Source: Serinus canaria
Taxonomy: Eukaryota > Chordata > Aves > Passeriformes > Fringillidae
Length of the DNA: 64,000 nucleotides
Direction: 5' to 3'
Assembly (NCBI RefSeq): GCF_022539315.1
Contig: NC_066333.1
Coordinates: forward strand, 4,287,501-4,351,500
The position numbers and the translations under genes are program-made. The notes beneath the pieces are model-generated. The model had not been told where the DNA came from, did not search any database, and was given only the letters and a program-made list of their open reading frames with translations. How positions within the stretch are numbered: the first letter of the stretch is position 1; the number at the start of each line of letters is the position of its first letter. This document shows, piece after piece, positions 34,401-47,000 of this stretch.

Positions 34401-37400
34401 ATGGATGAGGGTCAGAGTCAGAGCTCCCCTGGGGGTCAGGGCACCCCAGAGCAGACACAGAAATATTCCCTGTGCCCTGGGTTTGCACATTCCTGAGAAT
34501 AAACCCACCTGGAAACTGGAGGATGAAGCTCCTCAGCCAGCAGAAGCAGGTGACTGAGCAGGCTGCTAGGACAGCATGGCTGGTTCATCTCAAGGGTTAA
34601 GTGCCAGAACAAGCCAAGGGCCTGAGGTTATGACTCCAGAAAAAACATGTTTGCAGTTTTTCTGTTCCAGAGTGTTCTGAGGCCAAGTTTCTATGTGAGC
34701 TTGGATTAAAAAATACATTGCACAGTTGTATATCTAAACAGAAATGCCAGGCACACCCTTAAACCCTCCAGCTTGTCAAATACCTGAATGCCACAGGGTA
34801 TTTTGTGGCTAAATGTTCTGTACACTTACTGCAAACCAGATTATTGGACAGTATTTGCTTTAACAGGGGAGAAAGCTCACAGATAATGACAAAGCACTGA
34901 TGAGTTTCAAGTCCAGTGCACTGGAGATATTTTAATTAATTCCAATCAATGGCTGCCTAATAGAAGGTGGAAGGGCCTTTAATGGGACCAGTGTGTGAGA
35001 GCTGTGTAGAAAATGTCATGGTTTTCCTCTGGTAGTGCCCTGACTTTCCCTCTAATCCACAGCCCTCTGCAAAAGTGACATTTGCTTTCAAAACCTGTGC
35101 TGCTCTTTGTATTTGCCATTACACTTAACACTGCTGTGTTGCTGTGGTCAAGGGCTTTATTCTCAGACTTTTTAACTGATTAAAGAAAGCAGAATTCAGA
35201 GAAATGAGTGGTGCTGCAGGTGTTTGAGGATGCTGCAGACCCTGTTTTGCAGGGGTACCAAACCTGGTAGCACAGCTCTGCTCTGGGTTTCTGTGTCAGT
35301 CTCTGCTTTCTCTGGGCACAGGTCCCAGGCTGGAGAACAGCAGCATGGCAATTATTTTCCAAATTTCCATCAGCTTTGTGAACCACAGGTGAAGGCCCAC
35401 CCTGTTCCACAAGTGAATTATGGGCTGGGTGATTTCCTCAAGGCCAGAAACTGAGAAATTCAAGGATGTTATCAGGAAGGAGAGTTGCAAATAAAATAGC
35501 ATTGTCTCATCTAAATGCTAAAGCATCTTTCAGTAGCCCAGTGCTGAGATACTTTAGAAGCATCCTGCTGTGCCTGCTGTGATATTTTCTTCCTAAAAGC
35601 CTTCATCACTGCCACCAGAGCTGTCCAGCATGGCCTGATATCAGGTAGCCAGAGGGTCTTGTACTGATTCTCTCTTTTTGGAGGCTGGATTTTGAGGTTG
35701 CCCTCTCCATGAGCAGCTGTAACCTTTAAAGTCCCTGCTATGAGTCCATTGCCAATGTGGCAGTGCAGAGAGCCTGTGCAGCACCAGCAGTGTTGTGCTT
35801 TCATGTTTTAGTCTGTAATAAACATAAACCAGCTCATTGCTGGCCTTCAAAGTCTCCAGCCAGGTGCAAAGTTTGCACCTTGAGATGATCTTTGTGATTA
35901 ATCTCCCCAAATGCAGTGAAGAAGGTAAGTAACAGGTATTAAAGTGCCATGTGAGGGTGAGAGGAAGGAAACAAGCTAGAGCAGTATAAAAGGTTTTCAT
36001 CTCCCAAGCTATGGACAGAGGGAAATGCTTGGAGCTGTCTGGGGGGGGGGTCTTCCCAGAAAGTTCTGGAGATGGCACTCACCCACATGCTGCAGCAGGA
36101 GGGAGGCCCCAGCAGGGATTGGAGGCACTGGAGAAGGGGCAGGGGTTAGTGGTGAGATCAAACCAGGGCTGCTGCAGGGCTGTGCTGAGCTGCAGTGCAA
36201 TTCCTGCTTGTCACTGCAGCTCCTGTGCACAGTGGGGGGAGGAAACCACCTCCAGAGCAAATCCCCTCCAAGCAAACCCCAGAGGATTCCGTGCCAGGCA
36301 CTCAGGTGTCCTCACAGATGTGCTCACCTGACACCAGGGGACTGCTCTGGCTGCAGGCATCCCTGGCAAGGTGGGGCAGGCAGTGCCCATTCCTTCAGCC
36401 TGAGGATGAGGAGGAGCAGCTGGGACACAGCTTCTCCCTGGGTGAGCAGACAGCTCCTCTCCACAGGGATTTGGACTTGTGACCTTGCAGGCTGTGGATC
36501 TTTGTCCACCAGCCTGTAAGAGTTCCTTCCTGCCAAGGCTTGAAATCCTTCACAGGTCAGCCTGGTCCTGGCTCTTTGTGGGTTTAGAGAGGTTTTCCTC
36601 TCCAGACCTGCTCCTGGCTCTTATGTCTGCAGGTGACCATGCTGGGAAAGTCCTGGTGTGCCAGTGCAGCTTTCACTGCCTTGGTGGGCACTGGGGCTGG
36701 CACTGCATGTTCTGCCTGCAGGAGCTGGCCTTTGTGCCTGCAGGAGAGGAGAAGTGAGTGGCAGCCCGTGATAAGGGTGTGTTGTACAAGTATTGGGGAT
36801 TGACCCATTAAGCCTTTTCCTTCTTTTGGTCTATTTACAAGGTACCAACTGCCACTGGCACCATCCCACATCTTAATTTTCCTGCAGTGGTGAGGATACA
36901 CTTGGAGAGCTTGTTGGTGTGTTGGGAATTCCTGGTGCCAGTTCACTGCCCAGTTTGGCGTGGACTTCCCTGGTGCAGGTGATGTCCTCAAGGTCACAGT
37001 CCCTCCCACCAACCTTTGCAAGGTTTTTTACTGATCTGAAGCATGAAATATCAGTTACTTTTGACTTTTCTTGCTACAGCACTTTTGAATTCAGCAGTAC
37101 CAGATGAATGCACCTTGTTTTGGCATCCTGGTTTATTCTTCAGCTAATCTCTGATATCCTCTCCTGACCTTCTACTGAAATCAGCATGAATATCCCAGAT
37201 CTACTCCTCTGTCTCTTTTAGTCCCTCAGTTCTGTTGCTACTTTCCCCTTTCCCTTGGTGCCCTCCTGTGTCCTCTCTTCTCTTACTGATTTCCTTCATC
37301 TAATTTTCCTTCTTAAGTCAAACTCTGGTTATTCCACGTGTAAGACATTTGAGAGCTTTCTCATGACATCAGCACTTTTCAAGCCCTTGAATCCGCTGTT

Positions 37401-40400
37401 TGTTTGTTTGTTTAACAGAGAATAATCAATGTCAGTGTTCTTACACATGAATCTTTCTCTATGATATTGTTTCACCACTGGCCACTGTCTGGCCTGAACA
37501 TCATTTCCTTTTCTTGTCCCTTGCTGTTTCCTTCTGGAGAGCCCACACCCCACAGCTGGATCACTCCTCTCCTCCCACCACCCCGCAGCTCCCCTTGTGC
37601 TGCACCACTGATTTCCTCCCACTATCTCTGTTTAAAACCCACCCTCATCTGCAAGATTGCCCATTTCCTTCTGTTTCCCCATCCCTGTTTTACCCACCTT
37701 CCTTCCCAGCACCTTCCCAGCACCTTTCTGTGCCTCCCTTGGCTTCACCTCCTGCCCTGGGTGAGCCCCGGTGCTCAAAGCAGCCATGGCAAACTTCTGC
37801 CTTCGTTTGTTGTCTCATGCCTTGTTCCTCCTCCCAGCCCTCCCTGTGCTGCCAGAGTGCCCATGGGCATTCCCAGGGGCGTTTGGATGTGCAGGCAGGG
37901 AGAGGACACGTTCCTCTGCTCTGCAGAGGCTCTTGCTCCTTGGCAGCAGGTTGAAGTGAGGACATGGGCTGCTCGCTCTCCATCAGACAGCAGCTCTGAG
38001 CTGGAGTCAAACAAACGCACCAGGAGACCTTGAAACACCACGAAAGGAGAACTTTGCCAGGGCACTCAAACTGCAGAGATTGGAAGCACAAATTGAAGAG
38101 GGGAGAGGAAAACACAGCAGCACCTCAGCCCTGTGTGGGGCTGCAGCCCAGCTGTGCCCAGCTGTGTGTTTGACAGGCTGACAGCAGCCCTGCACCCTGG
38201 AGCAGAGACCACAGCCAGACGTGTCCTGCATGCCTGCAGAGCAGGGCAGGAGTTCTGCTGTCACCTCACTTCTTCACTTGGAACTCCCAGCACGGCCCAT
38301 GGCAGCTCCTTCTGTGCATCCCAGCCACAGGGACTGCTCAGTGTCCTTCAGCCTCTGCAGCTTTCCACCTGTTTGTTTAATCCAGGAGGCTCCTCTGACC
38401 ACTGAGCAACTTATGTACCATAAAAGCACAAGAGAAAAATCCCCTTCTTAGGCCTGGGTGAAATCTTTGCAGCAAATAGTGATTTCCTGAAAAAAGGAGT
38501 TTGAGCAACCAAAGCTACTTGTGAAATTGGATTGAATGCTGGATGAGGAAGAGGAATCTAGGAACTGAGTCTTTGAAACTGCTGGATGCTTTATTGGTGC
38601 TTTTTGTGCAAGTTCACCTTTGAAATTTTTTTTTTCCTTAACTGAGGTCTCTGCAAAATTTTATTTGTACTGGGGGAAAAAAGAAGGAGAACTTGATGCC
38701 ATGAATTTTGACTATATTAGTAAACAAACATTGTATTTCTCTTCTAGCTCCAAATCTTTGCATTGGCAACTGAAGCAAAGGCTTTGATTTGCCAGCAGAA
38801 ACGAGGATGATGCAGAAGGCTGCGGGCTCTCAGATGAGCTCAGCCCTCCCTCTGCCCTGAAGGTCTCCAGTCCCAGGCCCTGGGCACTGCAGGATCCTGC
38901 TAAGGCTGTAGCTGTACTTATCTTCCCAATAACAATGCTGATACCCAAATTTGAACAGAAAAGGGGCGGGGGGGAAGCTGTGAGAGCAATTTTGAGGATA
39001 TTTTAGGGGATTTTTATCATGTAGCTGTTAAGCTGCATTTCAGCTCTTTACGCTGACTCACCGGTCTGGCACAGAGCCAGGGGATTTATGAGACTCCCCT
39101 TCATTTCCATACGTGCCTCAGAAAGCAGCTGTGCTTACAACACAATTTCAATAAACAGACAACTGAATTATGGACTTCAGAGACTGATGCAAAGTTGCTG
39201 AGCTCTCCAGTGCCCTGGGCTAAGGCTCCTGCTGCCAGACTCGGGCTTTGGAGAGCCGCCTCCACCCTGCGCAGCCCAGGGCTGCCAAGGTCCTGCCTGC
39301 TGATCCAAGCCTAGTCCCAGAGCTGTAATTAACCTCTAACGTGGCCACAGCTTTTCCCATTCCATCCATCCTGCCCCTCTATCTCTGTGCATCCAGTGAG
39401 GAGGGGAACACAGATGCACTTTCTTCTCTTCAGCTTTGTTTTCAGATTTTTGCACCCACAGAGGCAGTAATAAGACAAGTTTTACAGTTAAGCCATGTCT
39501 CTGTTGGGTCCCTTGCTGACTCCTAAACTGGGGTTCTGCCATGTTGCAGTAGTAATAAGTGAATTCTGGACAGAGCTCTCAATCACATGTCAGAGTAAGC
39601 TCCCACCTTAGCCAGACCTTCACCCTGTGGATGGTGTCTCACACTCCTGTACAGCTGCAAAGATTCAGGCTTGTTACCTGTGAACACTTCCCTACACCTT
39701 GCCCTGTTTCAGGGAGTGACTCACATTTTGAACCTAAAGGCCTCTCTTGGGCTAGAAGGGTTTCAGTGAAACCTCACAGCTCGGTGTCAGAGCTGCTCCC
39801 CGTGGATCTGCTCAGCCTGGGAAGAGGCTCTTTCCCAAGGAGAAATAGAGTCCATGGTGATTAATCCTCCAAACCTTCTGAAACCCATTTCGCCCTGGAA
39901 AATGCAGCTGATCCCAGACACAATATCTGACAGCAGCATGAGGAATCTGCTCTGCTCCCAGTGGGTGAGTGTGGGCTCCCCAGTGCCACTCCCTGGCCCA
40001 GGAGGCTTCTTGGCTTCTCTCCCAGCTCCAGTGACTGGTTTGACTCCTGGCAATGGCTCTTATCTGCCTATAAAATTGGCATAAGGCACACTTCAGGAAT
40101 GGCACTTGGTTTTGGTATCAGTCACCATGTTTAAAGCGATGTTACACTGCGCTGGGGGGGATTTTGGTTCCTCCTAAAAAATTCTCTGGGACCCCATCCT
40201 ATGTCACTCTGTGGCAAATAGGAACCTGCTGACAGGCTCAGATATTTATGCCAAAACCCGTGGCAAAACAGTTTCTAAACCACATATTCACCTTCCAGCC
40301 TCAGTGGGGGCAGCAGCATCCTTGTGCTAAGCCAAAAGTCGGGGTAAATCTTACCCATAGGCAGCTGGGCAGGCAGAGGTACGACCTTCCACCAAAATTC

Positions 40401-40439
40401 AAAGAGGTTTTTTAAAAAAATATTTATTTATCCTAATTA
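34401..40439. other. Intergenic DNA upstream of PPP1R16B, no gene seen
   Basis: Contains short homopolymers (nine G at about 36041) and a TATAAAAG at about 35984 with no supporting exon. Open frames such as plus 37461-38033 run through Pro/Ser-rich pyrimidine sequence and look like composition effects. Confidence 0.5.
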
Positions 40440-41060
40440 CCCCTCCCGGCGACAGAAACAGCCCCTCCCGCCCCATGCGGACGAGCCCTCTCTCCCCGGA
40501 GCCCGCAGCGGCCGCTCCCGCAGCATCCCCGGGGATGCTCCGCGCCTTCACCTGCGGGGCGGGCGCCGCTCCCCGCCCGCCTCCGGCCCCGGCCCCTCCT
40601 CGGGGCGGAGCTGCGGCCGCAACCGGGGCCGGAGGCGGGCGGGGACCGGCTCTGCGCGGCGCCGCTGCCTCTCTCCCTCCGCTTCCCTCCGCCCGCCGTG
40701 CTGCGGGGCCGGGCCCGCTGCGCGCAGCTCCGCGGTGAGTGCGGGGCCGGGGCCGTGCTGGGGGAGCGGCGGGGTTGGGGCTGGCCCGGCTCGGCTCGGC
40801 TCGGTCCGGTCCGGCCGGGGATGCTGCGGGGGTGCCGCGGTGCTGCCGAGCCGCGGGCGGGCGCGGTCCCCGGCGCAGCCACGGCGGAGTTTGGGTAACT
40901 CCAGCCCGGAGCGGGCTGTGCCCTGCCCGGAGCACGGCACGGCTCAGCCCGGCCCCTTCCCTGGCACATGGATGGGGACGCGGCTCCTTCCTCCTCTCTC
41001 CGGCTCCGCGGGGCTTTTGTGGCTCGGGTTGAAGCGGTGTTGGCAGCGCGGGTCGCCGTG
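40440..41060 (+). promoter_or_regulatory. PPP1R16B: CpG island promoter of PPP1R16B
   Basis: Very GC- and CpG-rich block with sharp AT-rich edges. It contains a good splice donor (CCGCG|GTGAGT at 40734/40735) but no matching coding frame. In human PPP1R16B the first exon is also noncoding, and the next exon here carries the known start of the protein. Large open frames on both strands are GC artefacts. Confidence 0.75.
40680..40734 (+). other. PPP1R16B: Probable PPP1R16B noncoding exon 1 (3' end defined)
   Basis: Only the donor at 40734/40735 is visible, and the transcription start is a guess within the CpG island. Assignment rests on strand, position and the absence of another gene start before the coding exon at 58294. 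Confidence 0.5.
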
Positions 41061-44000
41061 CGCTGAGGATGGGGATGTTCCGGGCTGTTCGTGGGTGGGT
41101 TTTGCTCGGTGCGTGTGGAATTCCGATCCCTTCTGGCACGAAAGGGGTGCGGAAGAAATTTACTCGAGGTAGCATAAATACAAGCAACTGTAATTGCTGA
41201 AATTGGCATCGGGGTCGCAAGTGCTAATTTCAGGTGAGGTGAAGGGTTTTTGGAGACAGTCTCCTTCAGGCTCTGGCAGACCCGGGGAACTTCAGTCTGA
41301 ACTTCAGTCCCTTCTCCAGCTCCAGGGCCTGAGGTGGCAGTGGTGGTAGAGATGCTTTTGGTTGACTGACAAGCCACCAAATTCTGGTTTATCTCTGTAC
41401 TTGCTTATCGTGAAAAGATCTGTTCTGCACGGTGAAAACCGCTCGAGGAGGAGGAGGAAGATGCTTCAAGCTGCAGTAGAGTAATAGCTGGTAAAGTGGC
41501 TTTTCACAAATTGTCAGAGAAAGGAGAGGGTTCACAAACCTGAAAAAAAAAAAAAAACCAAACAAACCCAAACCCATCTCTGAGCCCTCCTGTTCCCTGG
41601 CAAACCCTCAGGAAACCTCGGGAGCAGCGGCTGCCTGGGCTGCCCTCGCTGTCACCTTGACCCAGCCTCCCCTGACCTGCTGTCCTGAGCCCTGCCATTA
41701 CTGTTAAGTGGTTTTTCACAGATGGAAGGGCCAAGGGCTGTTATGGCAGAAAGCAGAAGGGTTTTTTCTGGCTGGAACAGAACTTAGTCTGGAGGTGGGT
41801 TGTGTTTGTTGTGAAAGATGTAATGTATTAAACCCTGATAGTGAAGAATACTTTTTTCATTCATGTTTTTTCCTTCCTTTCCTTCTCAATGCTATGGGTT
41901 GGATAAAAAACTGTGGATGATATTACAATACTCTTATTACAGTATTTTAATGGGTTTTGCTTTATGTCCTGAGATCTCTCATGAGGCTGGAATTTAATAA
42001 AAAAAAAAAGCTAATTTTCCCTCTGACTGAAAAACATAAGTGACTATTTAATAAGAAAAATAAGGTTTAAAGTGTTGAACTCCAGATATGTGTGATGGAT
42101 GTGATGAAATGCCGAGATATCACATCTTCTTTTTGCCATCAAGACCACGTGTTCAGGATGTGCATTTCTAACAATGTCTTGTTGTTGAGTCAGTTGTTGC
42201 AGGAAAAATGGCTCTGTGTAAATGTGCTGGTACCAATTGTACCAGCTCCTCAGTCCTTCTGCATCGCTTCTGCAGTCACTTTGTTGGAACCTTATTTTCC
42301 CTTGGTTTAATAATTTATAAAATGCCTGTTGCCTCTAGGCACATTTCATCCAGCAAGAAGAAAAACATCAACCAGTGTTTACTGGTTACGAAGCCTGAGG
42401 TTGACAAATAATGAAGCTTTTGTGGATGAGGGGGTGTCTCGTTTTTATCTTATATAAACTCACAAAAATGCAGGATTTGTGCTGCAAGTCTTGTTGGTTG
42501 TTACTTAGTTCTTTCCCCCATCCTTTAAAAGGTCTCTTGCCTGCTGGTGACAAAGTGGGTTTTAACTATGACCTTCCTTACCCTGATTTTGGGTCTTCTT
42601 CTCCTTTTTCCTTTTACTTGTGTCTGACTTGAGTTTAGCAGCTCTTGAGTATTTAACAAATGTCAAGGAAGGTGGCAAAATCAGATCCTACATCTTCACC
42701 AGCTGAGCTGCTTTGGCTGAAAGAGATCAACCTCTTTTTGGGCAATAAATTGCTCTCTCAAATCCTCTGCCAGATACTTATGAGCCACTATCATTAACTG
42801 CATTTTGAATCACTCATTGACCTGGAGGGGGGAAATTGGCCTGCAGTTCGTCTCATCTCCTTTGAAACTGCTAAATGATGATTCAGTGACCTCGGTGGGC
42901 AAATTATATCAGCAGCTAATTGGCCTAAGAAGAAAAACTTGCCTGATACCAAATAAACTGGCTGCTGCTGTTCATTATCCTGAGGAGGATGCTCCAGGTG
43001 AAAGCTCCAGTTTCAAACAATGACAGGGTTTTGTTGTGGCACTGGCAAGGGGACACAGCCAGCTCCTTCTTTTGGCCATACTGGGTGTGGTGTCCACTCC
43101 ACCTCCAGCAGGTTTTGAAGGTATTGTCCTCTGAAGGATAAAAATCGTAACTCTTCAAGCTTGCCTTCCCCTGTGGATTGCCCTCTCCTCTTCCTCCTCA
43201 GAGGGTGCTCACTGGGGTGTGGTGGTTTTGGGACTTGGCTCTGGGGGGATCCCAGCAGAGCTGAATTTAGGAAGGAACGCAAAGCATAATGCAGGGGCCC
43301 TGCTCATCACCTTGCCATTCCCATCCCTGCTCTGGCAAAGCCCTTTCCAGGAGCCCTGTGCCACTTCCCAAAGATGCCTGGCAGCTTCCTGGCCCCATGC
43401 TGGGGACACGGGTTGGGTTAACCCTTTGTGGGCAGTGCTGGGTGCCAGCTGGGGAGAGCAGGGCATTGTGCCCTGCTGTGCTCAGTCCAACCTCGCTGCT
43501 TGTTCTGAACAGCTCAGGGCCAGTGGCTTCTCTTCAAGGAGAGTGGAACTGCAGGGGAGTGCCAGGCTAGAAGCATCCAGGTGTGGCCTGCTCAGCTTTC
43601 CTTGCTTAAGCAGCTGCAGGAGTCAGCCGGGATGTGTGAAAGGGGTCAGCTGGTGGCTTTTGCAAGGCTGTTAGTCGACTTACACCACCTCCTAGGATGG
43701 GCTTGCCAGCTGGCTCATCCTTTAGGGGAGTTTCAAGAGGCTTATCACAATCTTACTAGAAATCTGTCGTCTTCTATTAATCTGCTTGTCTCTCCTTGTC
43801 TCCTTCCCGAGCGCTCCCCTGCACATTCACCTCCACAGCCCCGCTCTGCTGCTGCCCCACACCAGCTCTGCTGCTTGCCAGAGCCTTTCTTAGGGCTTGC
43901 ACAATTGTGGACTGTCACATTTTACCATCCAACGTGGTTTTTTTTTGTTATATATAGAGAGATACTATATTTTTAAAGGTTTTTCTCTGAAGGTGATGCT

Positions 44001-47000
44001 CCTGAAAGGACAGTGGAGCCCAGGTGCTTTGCTGGCTGGGTGGAGGTGCAGGGTGGTACCACAGCAAGGTGAGTCCAGCTCTGATTAAGGCAAAACCCAC
44101 TCCTAGGTCAGGTCAGGCTCAGTGTGGAGCACGGGGGGCTTGGCCACAGCAGCAGCACCAGGGGCAGGTGATGGTGGGAGCATCTCACCCCTGAAATCAG
44201 GATAGTTCCCAGGGATGAAATCAGGGTAGTTTGCTGGGCAGTGCTGGGCTTGGCTTGGGCAAACAGCAGCAGAAAAGCTGTCAGGCTTGGGGAGGTGAGA
44301 GGAATGAATGCAACACCCCGGGTCTCAGAGCAGTGGGCTGGGGTTTGTCAGTGAGGCTCTGACACGGGGCTGAGTCAGGACTCAGCACTGCTGGCCGGGG
44401 CAAATGACACCTGCAGAGTGATGTGGCTCTTCCTGGCAGAGCTTTTCCTTGCAGCTCTCAGAAGCATGTCAGCACTGGGGTTAACAGCCACATAGGCACT
44501 GAGGAAAAAGAATGAATAGCTTGAGGAAGGCTAAGCTTAATACCCAAACAAAGCAAAAAAAAAAATGGTGTATCGTTTGATGGGGATTAAGTGAGCTGGG
44601 AGATCTCTGGCTCTAGAGGCCCAGCTAGGAAATGCACAGCCTGTGACAAAGGTGGCTTGGCTGTCCCTGCTTCCAGAGACAGCATCCATGTGCTGATGCA
44701 GGTGCTGAGCTGCTGGAGCCGCCCATCTGCCTCTCCCCTTGACTTTCACAGGGGTGGATGCTCTTTCTCCTGCACAACACATTGTTTGCTCTCCTTGAAT
44801 GTTGCTAGCTGGCAGGGAAAGAGATCAGTCTGTTTTTTTCCAGAACAGTCAGCTGATTTTGTCCCATGGGAAGTGGTTGAAAAGCATGAGACAGGTGGGT
44901 TGGCATTCCTGCTTTGTAGCCCTCCATAATTCCAGCAGGAGAAGGATGAACGGGAAAAGTGCAGTTGCTGGGTACATTTTTGTGTTTGCATTTGAAAGAG
45001 CTTGATAGGCTGTGATTAATGGGGCTAAATGGAAGCTTGATAAATGGTAAAGTCAAAGGAACCTCAAACAAAAATGGCCTTACAAGGAGGCCTTAGGGTT
45101 TGTATAAGAGGCAGGCTGTGGGTCTGCTGTAGTGCTGTTTGGTTATGGTGGGCAGAGAGCACTGCAGGCTCTGTCCCCTGTCTTGTGTGTCCCGTGCACC
45201 TGCTGAGGGACAGCCCTGTGGCTGTGCAGACACTCCTGCAGGTGGTTGTTTTTCTCCTGGTTTAAATTCATGTGATGTTCCCAAATGGAGAGTACCACAT
45301 CTGCATCCCAGAGCCCCCCATGTCCCCATAGCCAGGCTCCAATTAAGGATGCTCTAAAAGCAGCAGGCCAGCTACCATGGCCTTGCAGATGAGAACCATT
45401 GGCCTGATCTATTTTTACAGGGAATTAAACTAGAAAAAGGTACTGCCACTCTAGAATAAGAAGCCACCTGGGGAGTTAACCCAGAATAGTTGTTCTGCTT
45501 TGAATTCACGCCCTATCTCCCTTCAAGATAACTTTCCTTCCACCATTGCAGGCCCTGTAAATGCAAAATACAGGGCATGGCTTAAGCAGGATCCCCACCA
45601 GAGCCAGGAAAACACCTTCTTTTTCCTGAGGTCTCCCTGAATCCACACACACTCCTTAATTCAGGCATCCTTCTCTGTCATGAATCTGCCCTGTTTCATT
45701 CTCGATGCCCCACAGAGAGCTGTGCTCCTCTCCCACCCCAGCTCTGTGCTTTGCTCCAGCAGCCTGACTGACTGCCAGCTCCCACAGCCACTTCTGCTGC
45801 CCTCCCCTGTCCCCACCCAGCTCCTGAGCAGGTGACACTCAGTGAAATGAGCATCCTGAGTGCTCAGTCCCCGTCAGGATTGTGCAAAGAGCTTTTCTCA
45901 GGCTCACCACCTTTCTCAGCGAGTCGGTGTGAGCAGCAGCTGAGAGGCAGCATCAGGTGGTTTTTCAGAGCTGGGGCTGATAATTTGGGCTGGCCAGGGG
46001 TGGCAGGTGTAAATTATTTGCAGTGGCCAAAGGTTTTGCTCTGGTGCTTCTGTGGTCTTGTATCCATCAGGAGGAGCAGTGGGGATGTTGGTGTGATGGT
46101 TTGAGTTGTGCTTGGACATTGATCCTCTGGATTTGTCAAGCTCAAGTTAAATGTATGTAATTTTAACATCTCCTGATTCTTTGGGGGCTGACTCATGCTT
46201 TCTTGGCCTGAATGATTCATTGCTCTTGAACTCCATTGCTAAATTCATTATGCAACAATTACAGGGTTGGGAATGCCACCCTAAGTGCACACAAACAAGC
46301 TGGCAGCAACTCCCCCCTCCTTTTCTCTCACCCTGAGTTGCCAAGAGACCTTCCTTGTGAGTTTGCTCTTGTCCCTGCTTTGTGGGTGAGGGTCTGCCAT
46401 GTCTTCCTGCTCTGCCCTTGAGCTGAGAGGGTCAGGAGTTGCAGGTTGGGTATTTCTGGGAGAGAGGAGAGCCCAGGAGGGAAGGATGGAGGTGCACAGC
46501 TTCATTCATCAGGACCAGTTGCCTTAATTTTATCCCAGCTGCTCCATATGATGTTATGGCATCCTTAATGATCCACATGGGAAAACCCCAAGTATCAGAC
46601 CTTGCTCTAAGGTGCTCCATGTTGTGGTTTTGGAGTTTGGCAGCATTCAATGGGCACAGATTCTGCTTGATGACTGGCACAGCAGCTCAAAGGTCAAATA
46701 CCCCTCCAAGGAGAAAGACCAAGGAAGGAAGGAGGAGAACCCTCTGCTGGCTGTGAGGTGCCCAGTAATAGCTTCATTTTCTCTCCTTGGTGGGGCTAAG
46801 ATGAGATTCAGGGATTTGTATAGGACTTGGCTTTTTACTAGTGAGGTCTCAAGCAAGAGTTCATCTGGTCTGTGAAGTTAAGTGGTTTTGTACTGGGTGG
46901 GCTTTGCTTAGGCCCCCCAAGCAGTGGGTGGGAGCAGGGCTGCAGGGCTGTCAGTGGGATGCAGAAGGGTCATCCCCACCATCTACTGGGTCTGATCAGA

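Noticed and set aside
37461..38033. 190-codon plus-strand frame
   Set aside because: Pyrimidine-rich sequence giving Pro/Ser/Leu-rich translation, overlapped by other frames. No homology or splice support.
40399..41380. 273- and 315-codon minus-strand frames over the CpG island at 40.4-41.4 kb
   Set aside because: Ala/Arg/Pro/Gly-rich composition typical of CpG islands. No domain, and they cross the likely PPP1R16B promoter and donor.
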